Below, in pieces: positions 55,699 through 63,291 of a stretch of 64,000 bases of DNA. Every line of letters starts with the position of its first letter. Positions within the stretch are counted from its first letter, which is position 1. This DNA comes from Vreelandella lutescens. GTDB taxonomy: Bacteria > Pseudomonadota > Gammaproteobacteria > Pseudomonadales > Halomonadaceae. Position numbers and translations under genes: made by a program. Where the stretch lies: NCBI RefSeq assembly GCF_014640815.1, contig NZ_BMHM01000001.1:682001-746000 (forward strand), in the 5' to 3' direction. The notes beneath the pieces were generated by a model. The model worked only from the letters and a program-made list of their open reading frames with translations, searched no databases and was not told where the DNA came from.

Positions 55699-56310
55699 TC
55701 ACGCAGCCATCACTTGGCTGATGCGTCGCTCCATCTCTTCATGAAAGGCGTCAACCCGCTTGGCAATCGTGCCGATCAAAGCCTCGTCTCGGTAAGCGCG
55801 TTTCACAAACAGCGGCATTCCGGGCCAGTAGCTCACAAAGTCGATCCATTCCCGTTCGCTAACCCATAGCCCACCTTGGCATTGAGGCACGTGTTCGTCG
55901 GGTATTTCCCCGCTGAGCAGCACCTCAATCTGGAACTTAGGCAGCTTGGTCTTGATCTCCAATAGGCCGTTTCTGCCAATCAAGCTATCCGGTGAGTAGC
56001 CCACGTTGTGGTTGAGAATCAGGCCCACTTCTTTAGGCTTCGGTGCGCCAGTCATATCGCGATACAGCGAGCGGGCGACGCTCTCTAGCTCCTGCCCCCG
56101 CTTGGTGTGGGCATTGCCTTGAAACGGCTCAGCCAGCTCTCCGGTCATACACTCACCGATCAACTGGTGCATGTAGGTGATGGCTCCGGTACCCAACCCG
56201 CCGGGACCTTTGCCATTCACCAGCAATGCCTTGAGTTCCGACATAGTGACGCGCCCAAGACGCGCCGCCAGCCACTCCGGCGAGCCTTGTGGCATGGTGA
56301 GTATCTGCAT
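55699..56310 (-). CDS. YqaJ/lambda-Exo-type viral recombinase nuclease
   Basis: A 203-residue PD-(D/E)XK exonuclease of the YqaJ/lambda exonuclease family, which resects double-stranded DNA for annealing by a partner protein. The substrate-end motif is GSPEWLAARLGRVTMS (9-24), then GQELESVARSLY (Glu75), Asp108 in YSPDSLIG and Glu118-Ile-Lys120, completing the catalytic set, and VPQCQGGLWVSEREWIDFVSY. AGGAGG precedes the ATG. It lies 39 nt downstream of the ERF gene, the expected partner, on the same strand. Confidence 0.9.
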   Translation of the reverse strand: MQILTMPQGSPEWLAARLGRVTMSELKALLVNGKGPGGLGTGAITYMHQLIGECMTGELAEPFQGNAHTKRGQELESVARSLYRDMTGAPKPKEVGLILNHNVGYSPDSLIGRNGLLEIKTKLPKFQIEVLLSGEIPDEHVPQCQGGLWVSEREWIDFVSYWPGMPLFVKRAYRDEALIGTIAKRVDAFHEEMERRISQVMAA

Positions 56311-56349
56311 ACACGCCTCCTGTAGGCGATGAGTGGTCGGGCTGAGCCG

Positions 56350-57141
56350 CTATTTCACGGCTCGTTTGGTGAGGGATGCGCGGAGTTTGTCGAAATCTGC
56401 CTGGGGCACCTGAACCGCAACGCCGTATTTTCCACTGAACCACTCTTGGGTAGTGGCTGGGCATTGGCTGATCAGTCGCTGAATTTGACCCGCCTGAAAG
56501 GCCGTGACCCTTTTCAAGACTGCTCGTGTGCTGGTCTGGCCGTTATCGTCTTGCCCGCGTGTGGTGATGTTAAGCAAAGCGCACAGCACATAGCGCTTGC
56601 CGTAGCTGGTGGACGATCCAAATGCCTGGACGGCATTTTTGTTACCGCTCATGTCCGCAGGCAGCAGCATGCTGGTTTCTTCCCGGTGGCCGTCCTTGTG
56701 CATTAGCACGCCCGTGACTTGGATACCGCGCTCCTGTGTCTGAATACGGAAGCTCACCGCAAAGCCATGCTTCTGCAAGATGGGTCGCACGGTATCGACG
56801 ATATCCTCCAGCGTGGCATAGCCGCCGTTATTGGTTTGGCCGCGCTCTTCAATGCTGGGCAACTCTGTCTGCATCGCTGCCATAGCAGCGCTGTAGGCCA
56901 TCATGGCCTGGCGGTCCATCACGCGCTCCTGCATTTGCAGCAGGCGCTCCATCTTGTCGATATCGACGTCAGGGTTGAGAGCAGCTCGCTCAATTACCTG
57001 GATAATGGCGGTGCTATCAGCTGTAGGATGCGCTTCTAGCGCCGCTGAGCTTGGGTAGTGCTGAGCGTTGGCGTCTGCTTGAATGGAAGGTACTGGGCCT
57101 TTTTGGGAAGACGCATTTACTACATGAGTACGCTGTGCCAT
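56350..57141 (-). CDS. ERF-family single-strand DNA annealing protein
   Basis: A 263-residue ERF-type recombinase that anneals complementary strands in phage- and element-encoded recombination. Recognised by YATLEDIVDTVRPILQKHGF (~112-131), SFRIQT, VTGVLMHKDGHREETSM and the core SSTSYGKRYVLCALLNITT (~183-201) followed by GQDDNG. The first ~45 residues are low-complexity, and the C terminus (from ~212) is a separate small helical segment. AGGAGG is well placed. It forms an exo/annealing pair with the YqaJ nuclease. Confidence 0.88.
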   Translation of the reverse strand: MAQRTHVVNASSQKGPVPSIQADANAQHYPSSAALEAHPTADSTAIIQVIERAALNPDVDIDKMERLLQMQERVMDRQAMMAYSAAMAAMQTELPSIEERGQTNNGGYATLEDIVDTVRPILQKHGFAVSFRIQTQERGIQVTGVLMHKDGHREETSMLLPADMSGNKNAVQAFGSSTSYGKRYVLCALLNITTRGQDDNGQTSTRAVLKRVTAFQAGQIQRLISQCPATTQEWFSGKYGVAVQVPQADFDKLRASLTKRAVK

Positions 57142-57203
57142 GGGGCACCTCCTTTTACGTGAAGAGGGAAATGCGGGCTAGTCAGCCCTGTTCATGGGGT
57201 GTG

Positions 57204-57398
57204 TCATTTAACGGGCGCAGGAACGTCGGGTAAGTGACGCGCAATGTCAGCGGGATCGATACGCTCCAGGCGTATCTCCGCGCGATAAAACTCGCCCTGG
57301 GCACACACCAGCGACGTTGCTTTGTGGGCATCGTGTTCTAGCAGCTGTTTGGTTAGTCGAGTGATAGCCATCTCGATGGCGTCGGACACAAAGCTCAT
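57204..57398 (-). CDS. Small hypothetical protein of the recombination module
   Basis: The ATG at 57398 has GAGG about eight bases upstream; the frame itself extends to 57425. The 64-residue product (MSFVSDAIEMAITRLTKQLL...) is an amphipathic helix, then strands with AEIRLERIDPADIARHLPDV. I do not recognise the family. It lies between ERF and DUF932 genes on the same strand and is probably an element-conserved accessory protein. Confidence 0.6.
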   Translation of the reverse strand: MSFVSDAIEMAITRLTKQLLEHDAHKATSLVCAQGEFYRAEIRLERIDPADIARHLPDVPAPVK

Positions 57399-57425
57399 GC
57401 GGGTACCTCGCGGCATAAGCCCCAC

Positions 57426-57459
57426 AGCAAAACGCCCAGCCTTTTCAGGGGCTGGGCGT
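57426..57459 (-). terminator. Intrinsic terminator after the DUF932 gene
   Basis: A perfect 10-bp GC-rich stem (57432-57441 with 57450-57459) followed on the minus strand by TTTTGCTG. It lies between DUF932 and the small hypothetical gene. Confidence 0.75.
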
Positions 57460-57522
57460 CTATGCCGTGAGGGTGAGGATGATCATTAGGTGAATCGCTT
57501 GTGGGGATGGGGGTATGGATGG

Positions 57523-58491
57523 CTACGACACCAGCTGTAGGGCGGCATCCAAAGCCTCTTGTTTGAGCTGTGCCCCCTGACCAAACCAGGCTGAGTCCAT
57601 ACGGGTATCGTTACTGCGTGCCCGCTTGTCATGGTCGACGTATTCCGTCACTGCATTGAGTAAGCCCCAGGCCGTGTCTTTGGCAGTCACCAAGTGAGAG
57701 CCCCGGCCTTCACCGTGGTAAAGCTTCTGCACCTTATTCAGCGCCCGGTAATTGGGCAGTTTTGAAGGATCGTCCAGCGGCTTCTCTGCGCCACAAATCA
57801 CCGACTGAAGATACTGCTGCGCTTCCTGCCGAGTGATTTTACGCTCCGCTAGGGTTTTCATCCGATACATGAAGTCATTCCATTGCGACACCGAAATGCC
57901 TAACTGACGCTTCACGGCACGCGGATCAAACTCTGAACGGTGGGGCACCTTAACCGCTTGCGACGTGCCATCGACGGCAATTTGCAGTGTGTTGTTGCAC
58001 ACCACCCGCACCGTGGTAGGCGTGGCCATGGTGGCAAGGGTGCCATCGCAGGAAGTGGCCAATAGCAGGTAGTCATTGACCTCATCCTGACCTTTAAGCG
58101 ACGTACTTAAGCCGCTACGGGCTAGCGCCCAGAACTTACGCCCACCTTTGAGCACGCCAGCGGTTTCTAGCTCATACCCGGCGTACTCGGTCAGGTCACG
58201 GTAAAACTCCAGGATCTCCTCGGGCTGCACCACCTTATAGCGCTGCGACACCACCGACAGCGGTGCTTTGGTATCTGAGCGATAGAGCACCTTCTGCTCA
58301 GGGAACGAGTGAATGCTGCCAAGGTGGCTTGCCCCTTCGGCAATAAAGCGTACCGGTGCTTCTTCGATATGCCAGTTCATACCGGCCTGCTGCTGCCAGA
58401 CCTCCAGCGGTTGATGACGAGACAGTTGCTGCCCCAGGCCATGCCAAGGGGTATCGCCAACATAAGCCATGTGTTCAACGAGATGTGCCAT
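57523..58491 (-). CDS. DUF932 phage/plasmid-like protein
   Basis: A 322-residue member of DUF932 (TIGR03299-like), widespread on phages, plasmids and conjugative elements. The hallmark start is GDTPWHGLGQQL (12-23), then VLYRSDTKAPLSVVSQRYKVVQP, the central TPTTVRVVCNNTLQIA and the C-terminal GSHLVTAKDTAWGLLNAVTEYVDH. The molecular role is unknown; linkage to RadC, exonuclease and annealing genes suggests DNA repair or anti-defence during transfer. Confidence 0.9.
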   Translation of the reverse strand: MAHLVEHMAYVGDTPWHGLGQQLSRHQPLEVWQQQAGMNWHIEEAPVRFIAEGASHLGSIHSFPEQKVLYRSDTKAPLSVVSQRYKVVQPEEILEFYRDLTEYAGYELETAGVLKGGRKFWALARSGLSTSLKGQDEVNDYLLLATSCDGTLATMATPTTVRVVCNNTLQIAVDGTSQAVKVPHRSEFDPRAVKRQLGISVSQWNDFMYRMKTLAERKITRQEAQQYLQSVICGAEKPLDDPSKLPNYRALNKVQKLYHGEGRGSHLVTAKDTAWGLLNAVTEYVDHDKRARSNDTRMDSAWFGQGAQLKQEALDAALQLVS

Positions 58492-58506
58492 GAGTCATTC
58501 TCCAGA

Positions 58507-58536
58507 CATAAAAAAGCGCCGACCAAAGGCCAGCGC
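58507..58536 (-). terminator. Intrinsic terminator after the small Cys-pair gene
   Basis: A 9-bp stem with two G-T pairs (58516-58524 with 58528-58536) followed on the minus strand by TTTTTTATG, directly before the DUF932 start at 58491. Confidence 0.8.
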
Positions 58537-58588
58537 GAAAAAGTGAGTAAGCGGATCATCCGACCCACACAGGGCGAACAACGATGGG

Positions 58589-58927
58589 TTAAGCGTTAGG
58601 TGCTAAAGGCGAATAGGCGTCGCGGTAGGTGCAGCCGCAAGACAAGCATAACCACGGTGTCCCGCTGCCAACTGGAAGCCACTGCTCAAACAGCGAGGTG
58701 GCGATGCGCAAGCCGGTTTGACCACCGGCCATGGCACCCATCATGGCGGCAGGCAGTTTTGCCAGCGGAAAGCGAGTCACCGCCAATGGCAGTGGGCCGG
58801 TGACGGCGGTTGCGCGCCATGCGCCAATAGCACCGCCGATCAAGGTGCTGCCCACTACGCTCACGCGTTGGGCTGTATCCAGGTTCAGCATGCGTGTTGA
58901 TGCACAACGCTTACAGGGTGGGGGCAT
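58589..58927 (-). CDS. Small Gly/Ala-rich protein with two Cys pairs
   Basis: A 112-residue protein with an AGGAG site before its ATG. It opens with CKRC and ends with CLSCGC, framing a Gly/Ala-rich, moderately hydrophobic middle (GSTLIGGAIGAW, LPAAMMGAMAGGQTG). The Cys pairs suggest a zinc ribbon formed by the two ends; the middle could be a membrane hairpin. The family is not recognised. It is the first gene of the minus-strand recombination module and is divergent from umuDC. Confidence 0.65.
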   Translation of the reverse strand: MPPPCKRCASTRMLNLDTAQRVSVVGSTLIGGAIGAWRATAVTGPLPLAVTRFPLAKLPAAMMGAMAGGQTGLRIATSLFEQWLPVGSGTPWLCLSCGCTYRDAYSPLAPNA

Positions 58928-59029
58928 ATTGAAGCTCCTATGCAGAGGAAAAGGTTCCAGTGGGGTGGATGCATAGGAGTGATATAGGTCTGAAATTAGT
59001 TGGGATACGCCGATGCGGTATTGCGTTAA

Positions 59030-59059
59030 TTGAGTACTTTACAGGTACTGTTTTTATAT
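59030..59059 (+). promoter_or_regulatory. Probable umuDC promoter
   Basis: TTGAGT (59030-59035) and TTATAT (59054-59059) with an 18-nt spacer; the -10 lies inside the LexA box, as expected for an SOS promoter. Confidence 0.5.
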
Positions 59060-59063
59060 GCAG
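59048..59063 (+). promoter_or_regulatory. LexA (SOS) box upstream of umuDC
   Basis: CTGTTTTTATATGCAG matches the CTGT-N8-ACAG consensus except at one position and lies 19 nt before the umuD start at 59082. It overlaps the presumed -10. Confidence 0.85.
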
Positions 59064-59081
59064 TTATTAATGGAGGTGCCC

Positions 59082-59528
59082 ATGACGTTATCAGTGACAT
59101 TACTAGGACAAGAAGGCGCTTTGACAGTGTCGGAGCCCTTACCGCTCTATACCTGTGCCGTGCGCGCAGGCTTTTCATCACCCGCAGATGACCACTTAGA
59201 TACCGATCTTGATCTTCACCGCTATGTGGTGAAACGACCTGCTGCAACGTATTTCGTACGTTCTGAAGGAGACTCCATGATTGGTGATGGGATTCACCAT
59301 GGGGATTTGCTGGTGGTGGATCGCAGTCTCGAAGCCTTACCAGGGCGCATTATCGTCATTTGTGTTGATGGTGAGCTCACAGTAAAGCGCCTTGAGCGAG
59401 TAGGGCAGCGGACCTATCTACGAGCAAGTAATCCTGCTTACCCTCCCATTCCCTTAGATGGTCGTGAGTCGCACGTCTGGGGAGTAGTGACTCATGTGCT
59501 TCACAGCTTTCCAGGGGCAACGCTGCAA
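59082..59528 (+). CDS. umuD: UmuD-like SOS mutagenesis autopeptidase
   Basis: UmuD is cleaved under RecA filaments to UmuD', the partner of UmuC in polymerase V. The ATG at 59082 has GGAGGT four bases before it; the frame opens at 59058. The ~149-residue product has the cleavage site in VRAGFSSPA (between Ala29 and Gly30), the S24-peptidase nucleophile in GDSMIGDGI (Ser65) and the general-base Lys in ELTVKRL (Lys102). The TGA at 59529-59531 overlaps the umuC start. Located on an island, it resembles plasmid/ICE UmuDC pairs. Confidence 0.93.
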
Positions 59529-60805
59529 TGATGTCCCTGATCGACTGCAACAATTTCTATGTCTCTTGCGAGCGGGTCTTCAACCCGTCACTGGAAGGTC
59601 GTCCTGTAGGAGTACTATCCAATAACGATGGTTGCGTCGTCGCGCGCTCTAACGAATTAAAAGCGCTGGATGTTGAAATGGGGGCTGCCATGCATCTGTT
59701 AACACCCGAAGTGCGCCGCCAAGCTGTCCTGCTATCCAGCAACTATGCGTTGTATGGTGACATGTCCCAACGAGTAACCGAGGTACTGGGCGAGTTTTCA
59801 CCCCATGTAGAGGTGTACTCCATCGACGAAAGCTTTGTCGGGTTTCAAGGATTTGAGGTAGATAACTTGGAACATCGAGGTCAAGCGTTGCGTGATACCG
59901 TGAAGCAGTGGACAGGTATTCCCGTGTCAGTGGGGTTTGCGCCGACTCGGGTGTTGGCCAAGGTCGCCAATCATGCCGCTAAAAAACACCCCGCATATAA
60001 AGACCAAGGCGTATGCACGTTGCTTGCAGAAAGCGCGTCTACTAAAGCGTTGTTGAAGCAGTTGCCTGTCACCGAACTATGGGGCGTTGCACGCCGCACC
60101 GGCGAGCGATTACGCGTCATGGGCATTGAGACTGCCTGGGATCTGCGAGAGGCAGACCCGAAACATATCCGTCGGCACTTTAGTGTGGTGCAGGAGCGCA
60201 TTATCTGGGAGTTGCGGGGGCAACCCTCCATTCAGCTAGATGACATGAGCCAGCCTAAACAACAGATCATGGTGTCTCGTTCGTTTGGGCGGCTTACTAA
60301 CGATCCCCATCAGTTAAGGGAGGCGCTACGGCATCATGCTGCCAGGGCGGGCGAAAAGCTTCGCAAGCAGCAAAGCGTCACCAGCGCCGTCATGGTGTTT
60401 ATCCGCACCAACTCGTTTCGTACAGATTTACCTCAATATCGTCAACGTGTGGTCATTTCTCTGGAACGGCCCACTGATGATAGTCGTGAGATCATCGCCG
60501 CTGCGGTACAAGGTTTGCGTCGTCTCTGGCGAAAAGGGTACGCCTACCACAAAGTGGGTCTCATGCTGCTTGATCTATCGCCTAAAGCTAACCGACAGCT
60601 CACCCTCACTGAATCCCCTCAGACTGACGAAGAAGCCAAACGTAGCGAACGATTGATGGCGACGATGGATAAACTCAACCGAGAGCTGGGCAAGGGGACG
60701 GTACAGCTGGGACTGCCCCGAAAAGGAAACGCCTGGTCGTTGCGTAGTGAGCGGCGTACACCAAGGTATACGACGCACTGGAACGAGTTATTAAAAGTAA
60801 TTTAG
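59528..60805 (+). CDS. umuC: UmuC-like Y-family DNA polymerase (polymerase V catalytic subunit)
   Basis: A 425-residue error-prone translesion polymerase. The palm carboxylates are visible in [15 protein letters not shown] (Asp6) and YSIDESF (Asp100, Glu101), with the [12 protein letters not shown] fingers segment between. The little-finger domain and the C-terminal UmuC-specific domain ([20 protein letters not shown]) are intact, and RQLTLTE is a plausible beta-clamp-binding site. Overlaps umuD by 4 nt and shares its LexA box. Two consecutive ATGs (59528 and 59531) are possible. Confidence 0.95.
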   Translation: MMSLIDCNNFYVSCERVFNPSLEGRPVGVLSNNDGCVVARSNELKALDVEMGAAMHLLTPEVRRQAVLLSSNYALYGDMSQRVTEVLGEFSPHVEVYSIDESFVGFQGFEVDNLEHRGQALRDTVKQWTGIPVSVGFAPTRVLAKVANHAAKKHPAYKDQGVCTLLAESASTKALLKQLPVTELWGVARRTGERLRVMGIETAWDLREADPKHIRRHFSVVQERIIWELRGQPSIQLDDMSQPKQQIMVSRSFGRLTNDPHQLREALRHHAARAGEKLRKQQSVTSAVMVFIRTNSFRTDLPQYRQRVVISLERPTDDSREIIAAAVQGLRRLWRKGYAYHKVGLMLLDLSPKANRQLTLTESPQTDEEAKRSERLMATMDKLNRELGKGTVQLGLPRKGNAWSLRSERRTPRYTTHWNELLKVI

Positions 60806-60872
60806 ATCAGTTGATTTGGTTATAAAATAGCCAGTAAGGCTACTAAAAATAACAGTATGCCCTCTCACACTT

Positions 60873-60903
60873 GCTACTCCTGCTACTGAGTAGCAGGAGT
60901 AGC
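60873..60903. repeat. 14-bp perfect inverted repeat (hairpin) downstream of umuC
   Basis: GCTACTCCTGCTAC (60873-60886), a 3-nt loop, then its exact complement (60890-60903). No T-run follows, so it is not a typical terminator. It is symmetric and lies at the junction between umuDC and a decayed insertion sequence. Confidence 0.9.
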
Positions 60904-61021
60904 TGTTAGCATTGACAGCTTTATGGCTCTCGTAAGGTCAACCCTCCCTGAATACCCACTGCTCAGCGGGGATGCGCTGGCTGGATAAATGGCGAATTAC
61001 TTGCGAAGCGACGCCCTATCG

Positions 61022-61282
61022 CCAACCCGTATGATAGAAGTGGCCTAGCATTGGGCCATTGAAAACAGCCTGCACTGAATGCTGGACGTTACGTTAAAGT
61101 AAGATGAAAATCGCACACGTCGAAGTTATTGCGCTGAAAACTTGGCACTTTTGCGCAAACTTGCGCTTAATAGCACCGAGAAAGAACCCTCGCAGGGCTC
61201 CAAAAAGGGAAAACGCAAGAAGGCCGGTAGGGATGACAGCTATCTACTCACCATCATTCAGCAGTTCGCTCAACTGCGATAG
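61022..61282 (+). pseudogene. Decayed ISAs1-family transposase, C-terminal remnant
   Basis: Read in the frame of 61049, the translation runs HWAIENSLH, stop, MLDVTLK, stop, DENRTRRSYCAENLALLRKLALN, KGKRKKAGRDDSYLLTIIQQ and ends at TAG 61280-61282. This is the conserved end of ISAs1-family transposases (HWxIENSLHWxLDVxFxED...AENLALLRxxALN...KRKKAGxDxxYL). Three in-frame stops (TAG at 61046, TGA, TAA) fall where Trp and Glu are expected in two cases, so the copy is dead. The rest of the IS is missing. Confidence 0.82.
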
Positions 61283-61394
61283 CCCTGGTGTTGATACCCA
61301 ACTGTTTGAAATACCCCCTCCCATAGTGGAAGGGGGCTTATGTCACTACCGCCCAATAATGGGCATTGAAATACCAACGTTCCAGGAGGGAATT

Positions 61395-61940
61395 ATGAAA
61401 AAATCAATCTTTGCTGTATCCGTTCTTACACTGGCACTTGTTTCCACTCCGACTCTGGCTGATGAGATTACCGAAGAAGAGGTCCAGGAGTGTGTCATGG
61501 AACGCATCGAGAGCTTCCGTGTAGCGAATGGTCAAGAAGCTATCATTCGCTTCGACGTCTTGGAGGAGTGGGAGCAGATGTGCAAGGATGGTGAAGAGTA
61601 CGAACAAGTACAACGGGAAACACAAACACGTCGACCTGTACAGCAATCTGAACCGGGTTTTGATATCCGCCTAGCGAGAAGCGGCACCACTGAAATCATT
61701 AGTCGTAGTGATAACTTGATCATTTACGATGCTGTCTTTAATCGTGGTAACTGTACCATGATAAAGACAGGTCCCGATCAGATTGAAAACATTCGTTTTG
61801 GTAATCTACAAGAACGGACAGACATGAGTGCAGAGCTTGGGTTCGGTGAGACTGAGACCTATGGTCATTTATGTCCAAACAGTCGTCTTCTGGAAGTAAC
61901 AATCCATGCGTCTACCGGTAGTTGGGTGTTTACTTGGTAA
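61395..61940 (+). CDS. Hypothetical secreted protein with four cysteines
   Basis: The ATG at 61395 has AGGAGGG upstream and begins a Sec signal peptide (MKKSIFAVSVLTLALVSTPT, cleavage probably after LA at residue 22); the open frame extends back to 61104 through the IS remnant. The 181-residue product has an acidic N-terminal region and exactly four cysteines (33, 63, 120, 160), suggesting two disulfides in the periplasm. The C-terminal half (FNRGNCTMIKTG...GHLCPNSRLLEV) looks like a small beta domain. I do not recognise it. It seems an intact cargo gene among decayed sequence. Confidence 0.75.
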   Translation: MKKSIFAVSVLTLALVSTPTLADEITEEEVQECVMERIESFRVANGQEAIIRFDVLEEWEQMCKDGEEYEQVQRETQTRRPVQQSEPGFDIRLARSGTTEIISRSDNLIIYDAVFNRGNCTMIKTGPDQIENIRFGNLQERTDMSAELGFGETETYGHLCPNSRLLEVTIHASTGSWVFTW

Positions 61941-63053
61941 TCACACTGGGGTCTTTATGGCCCCTTTATAAGCCGTAACATCATGGCCATATCTAATCGC
62001 CTTTATCGCCGAACTCTGGCGAAAAAAAAGCAGCCCACTGATCGGACAGCAGAGAGGTCTGTTAATTAAGTGCCCCGCTTTATTGTTGCGTGAAGTCCTC
62101 TATAACAGTGGTTTGATAGAGGCGCTGGAGGACAATCCAGTCGATCGACGCCAATCACTGCGCATCCGTCATTCGCTTGCTAGCCAGCTGCGTACCCTTG
62201 TCAACAACACCCTGGTGCTGACGTGGTCGGTGCCACTGTTTCTAGCGTCTGAGGCGCTGATCCTAGTGGGCGACGCTGCCAGGCAGCCTCTTCCCGTTAT
62301 CCAATCAGCGTCCTCATGAATAAGGCGGGGTAAAGCCTGCCAAGCCAGCAGCTCGTGGGTTGATTATGCAACCAGTCGCGCCGGAAAGGTGCCTACTTTG
62401 CTGCTGGCTCCTATTCGAGTCACTGACCACCGGTAGGGAAACAGAACAATTACCAACAATTTCACATCACTTTTGCCGAAGAGGCCGACCAACCGAAAGT
62501 CCGTTCCGCCATCTTTTGGAAACAGATCACCAACCTTCACGTCGCCAATCATGACGATGTGGTACAGGAACTTAACTGATATGCACAACGCTGGAAATAG
62601 TGACATTTTGCCACTGCCAGTCGACACGCTGACTGCATTGCGCTCTGTTGCGTCGTGTCCTACCGAATATCTTGACTGATCATGGATTGATGCCAGCTTC
62701 CAACTGCAGTAATGGCGGCGGTGTGTACGGATACCGAAAGACTCCTGCTCGACCGTTCAATGCCATTAAACAGTCAGAATACGTAAAGCAACATGGCTTT
62801 CGACAACGGCGGTGGCTCTCTTGGGAGCCCTATCAATCGATGACCCAACAACAACGGCTCAGTGCCCACACATTCTTATTTCACCCCCAGTGTGATGAAT
62901 CAAAACGCAGTAAAGAAATTTGACGTCAAAAAACGTCAAATTAAGTCATGTGACTTTTATTTCACCATCCTCAATTATGTCTCTCATGAACAGGGCAAGC
63001 AGCACATGAGTTAACGATGCCCATAAATTCATCAATGATAGAGGCAAATAGAG
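61941..63053. other. Degenerate region with no confident gene
   Basis: About 1.1 kb between the secreted protein and alpA. Several short open frames exist (62083-62319; a 40-codon piece ending at 62579 reading QFHITFAEEADQPKVRS...; 62648-62923) but none has a ribosome binding site and a recognisable family together. They look like pieces of broken genes. An operator-like inverted repeat lies at 62917-62942. Confidence 0.5.
62917..62942. promoter_or_regulatory. Operator-like inverted repeat upstream of alpA
   Basis: AATTTGACG and its exact complement CGTCAAATT flank an 8-nt centre; a second, 6-bp dyad (AAGTCA-TG-TGACTT) follows at 62943-62956. They lie about 100-135 nt before the alpA start. 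The first also contains TTGACG, which could serve as a -35. Confidence 0.5.
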
Positions 63054-63290
63054 ATGGAAACTTTAAATGCTAAACCAATGACGCTTCTGCGTCTGAAACA
63101 AGTGATAGCGATAACGGGACTATCCCGTTCGTCCATTTACAGCATGTTGGATGAAAACTCATCTAGCTATGACCCTGATTTTCCTAAGCAAGTAAAAATA
63201 GGAAAAAAGTCGGTGGCCTGGGTAGAAAATGAAGTTGATCAGTGGATTGGCAAGCGTATCGCTGCGCGTCTAACTAAACAGGAGAAGTAA
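63054..63290 (+). CDS. alpA: AlpA-family helix-turn-helix regulator
   Basis: A 78-residue AlpA/MerR-like wHTH protein: MTLLRLKQVIAITGLSRSSIYSMLDE is the helix-turn-helix with the RSSIY recognition helix, followed by DPDFPKQVKIGKKSVAWVENEVDQW, the wing and the characteristic W-xxxE-V-xxW end. AlpA proteins control integrase or excision in P4-like prophages such as CP4-57. AT-rich compared with the core genome. Two nucleotides separate its stop from the YfjI/DUF3987 start. Confidence 0.92.
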   Translation: METLNAKPMTLLRLKQVIAITGLSRSSIYSMLDENSSSYDPDFPKQVKIGKKSVAWVENEVDQWIGKRIAARLTKQEK

Positions 63291-63291
63291 T

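Noticed and set aside
61104..61394. N-terminal extension of the secreted four-cysteine protein
   Set aside because: It reads the decayed ISAs1 remnant in a wrong frame; a signal peptide and AGGAGG fix the start at 61395.
62364..62627. 87-codon minus-strand open frame in the scar region
   Set aside because: No ribosome binding site or recognisable family; the plus strand shows an equally plausible broken frame over the same bases.
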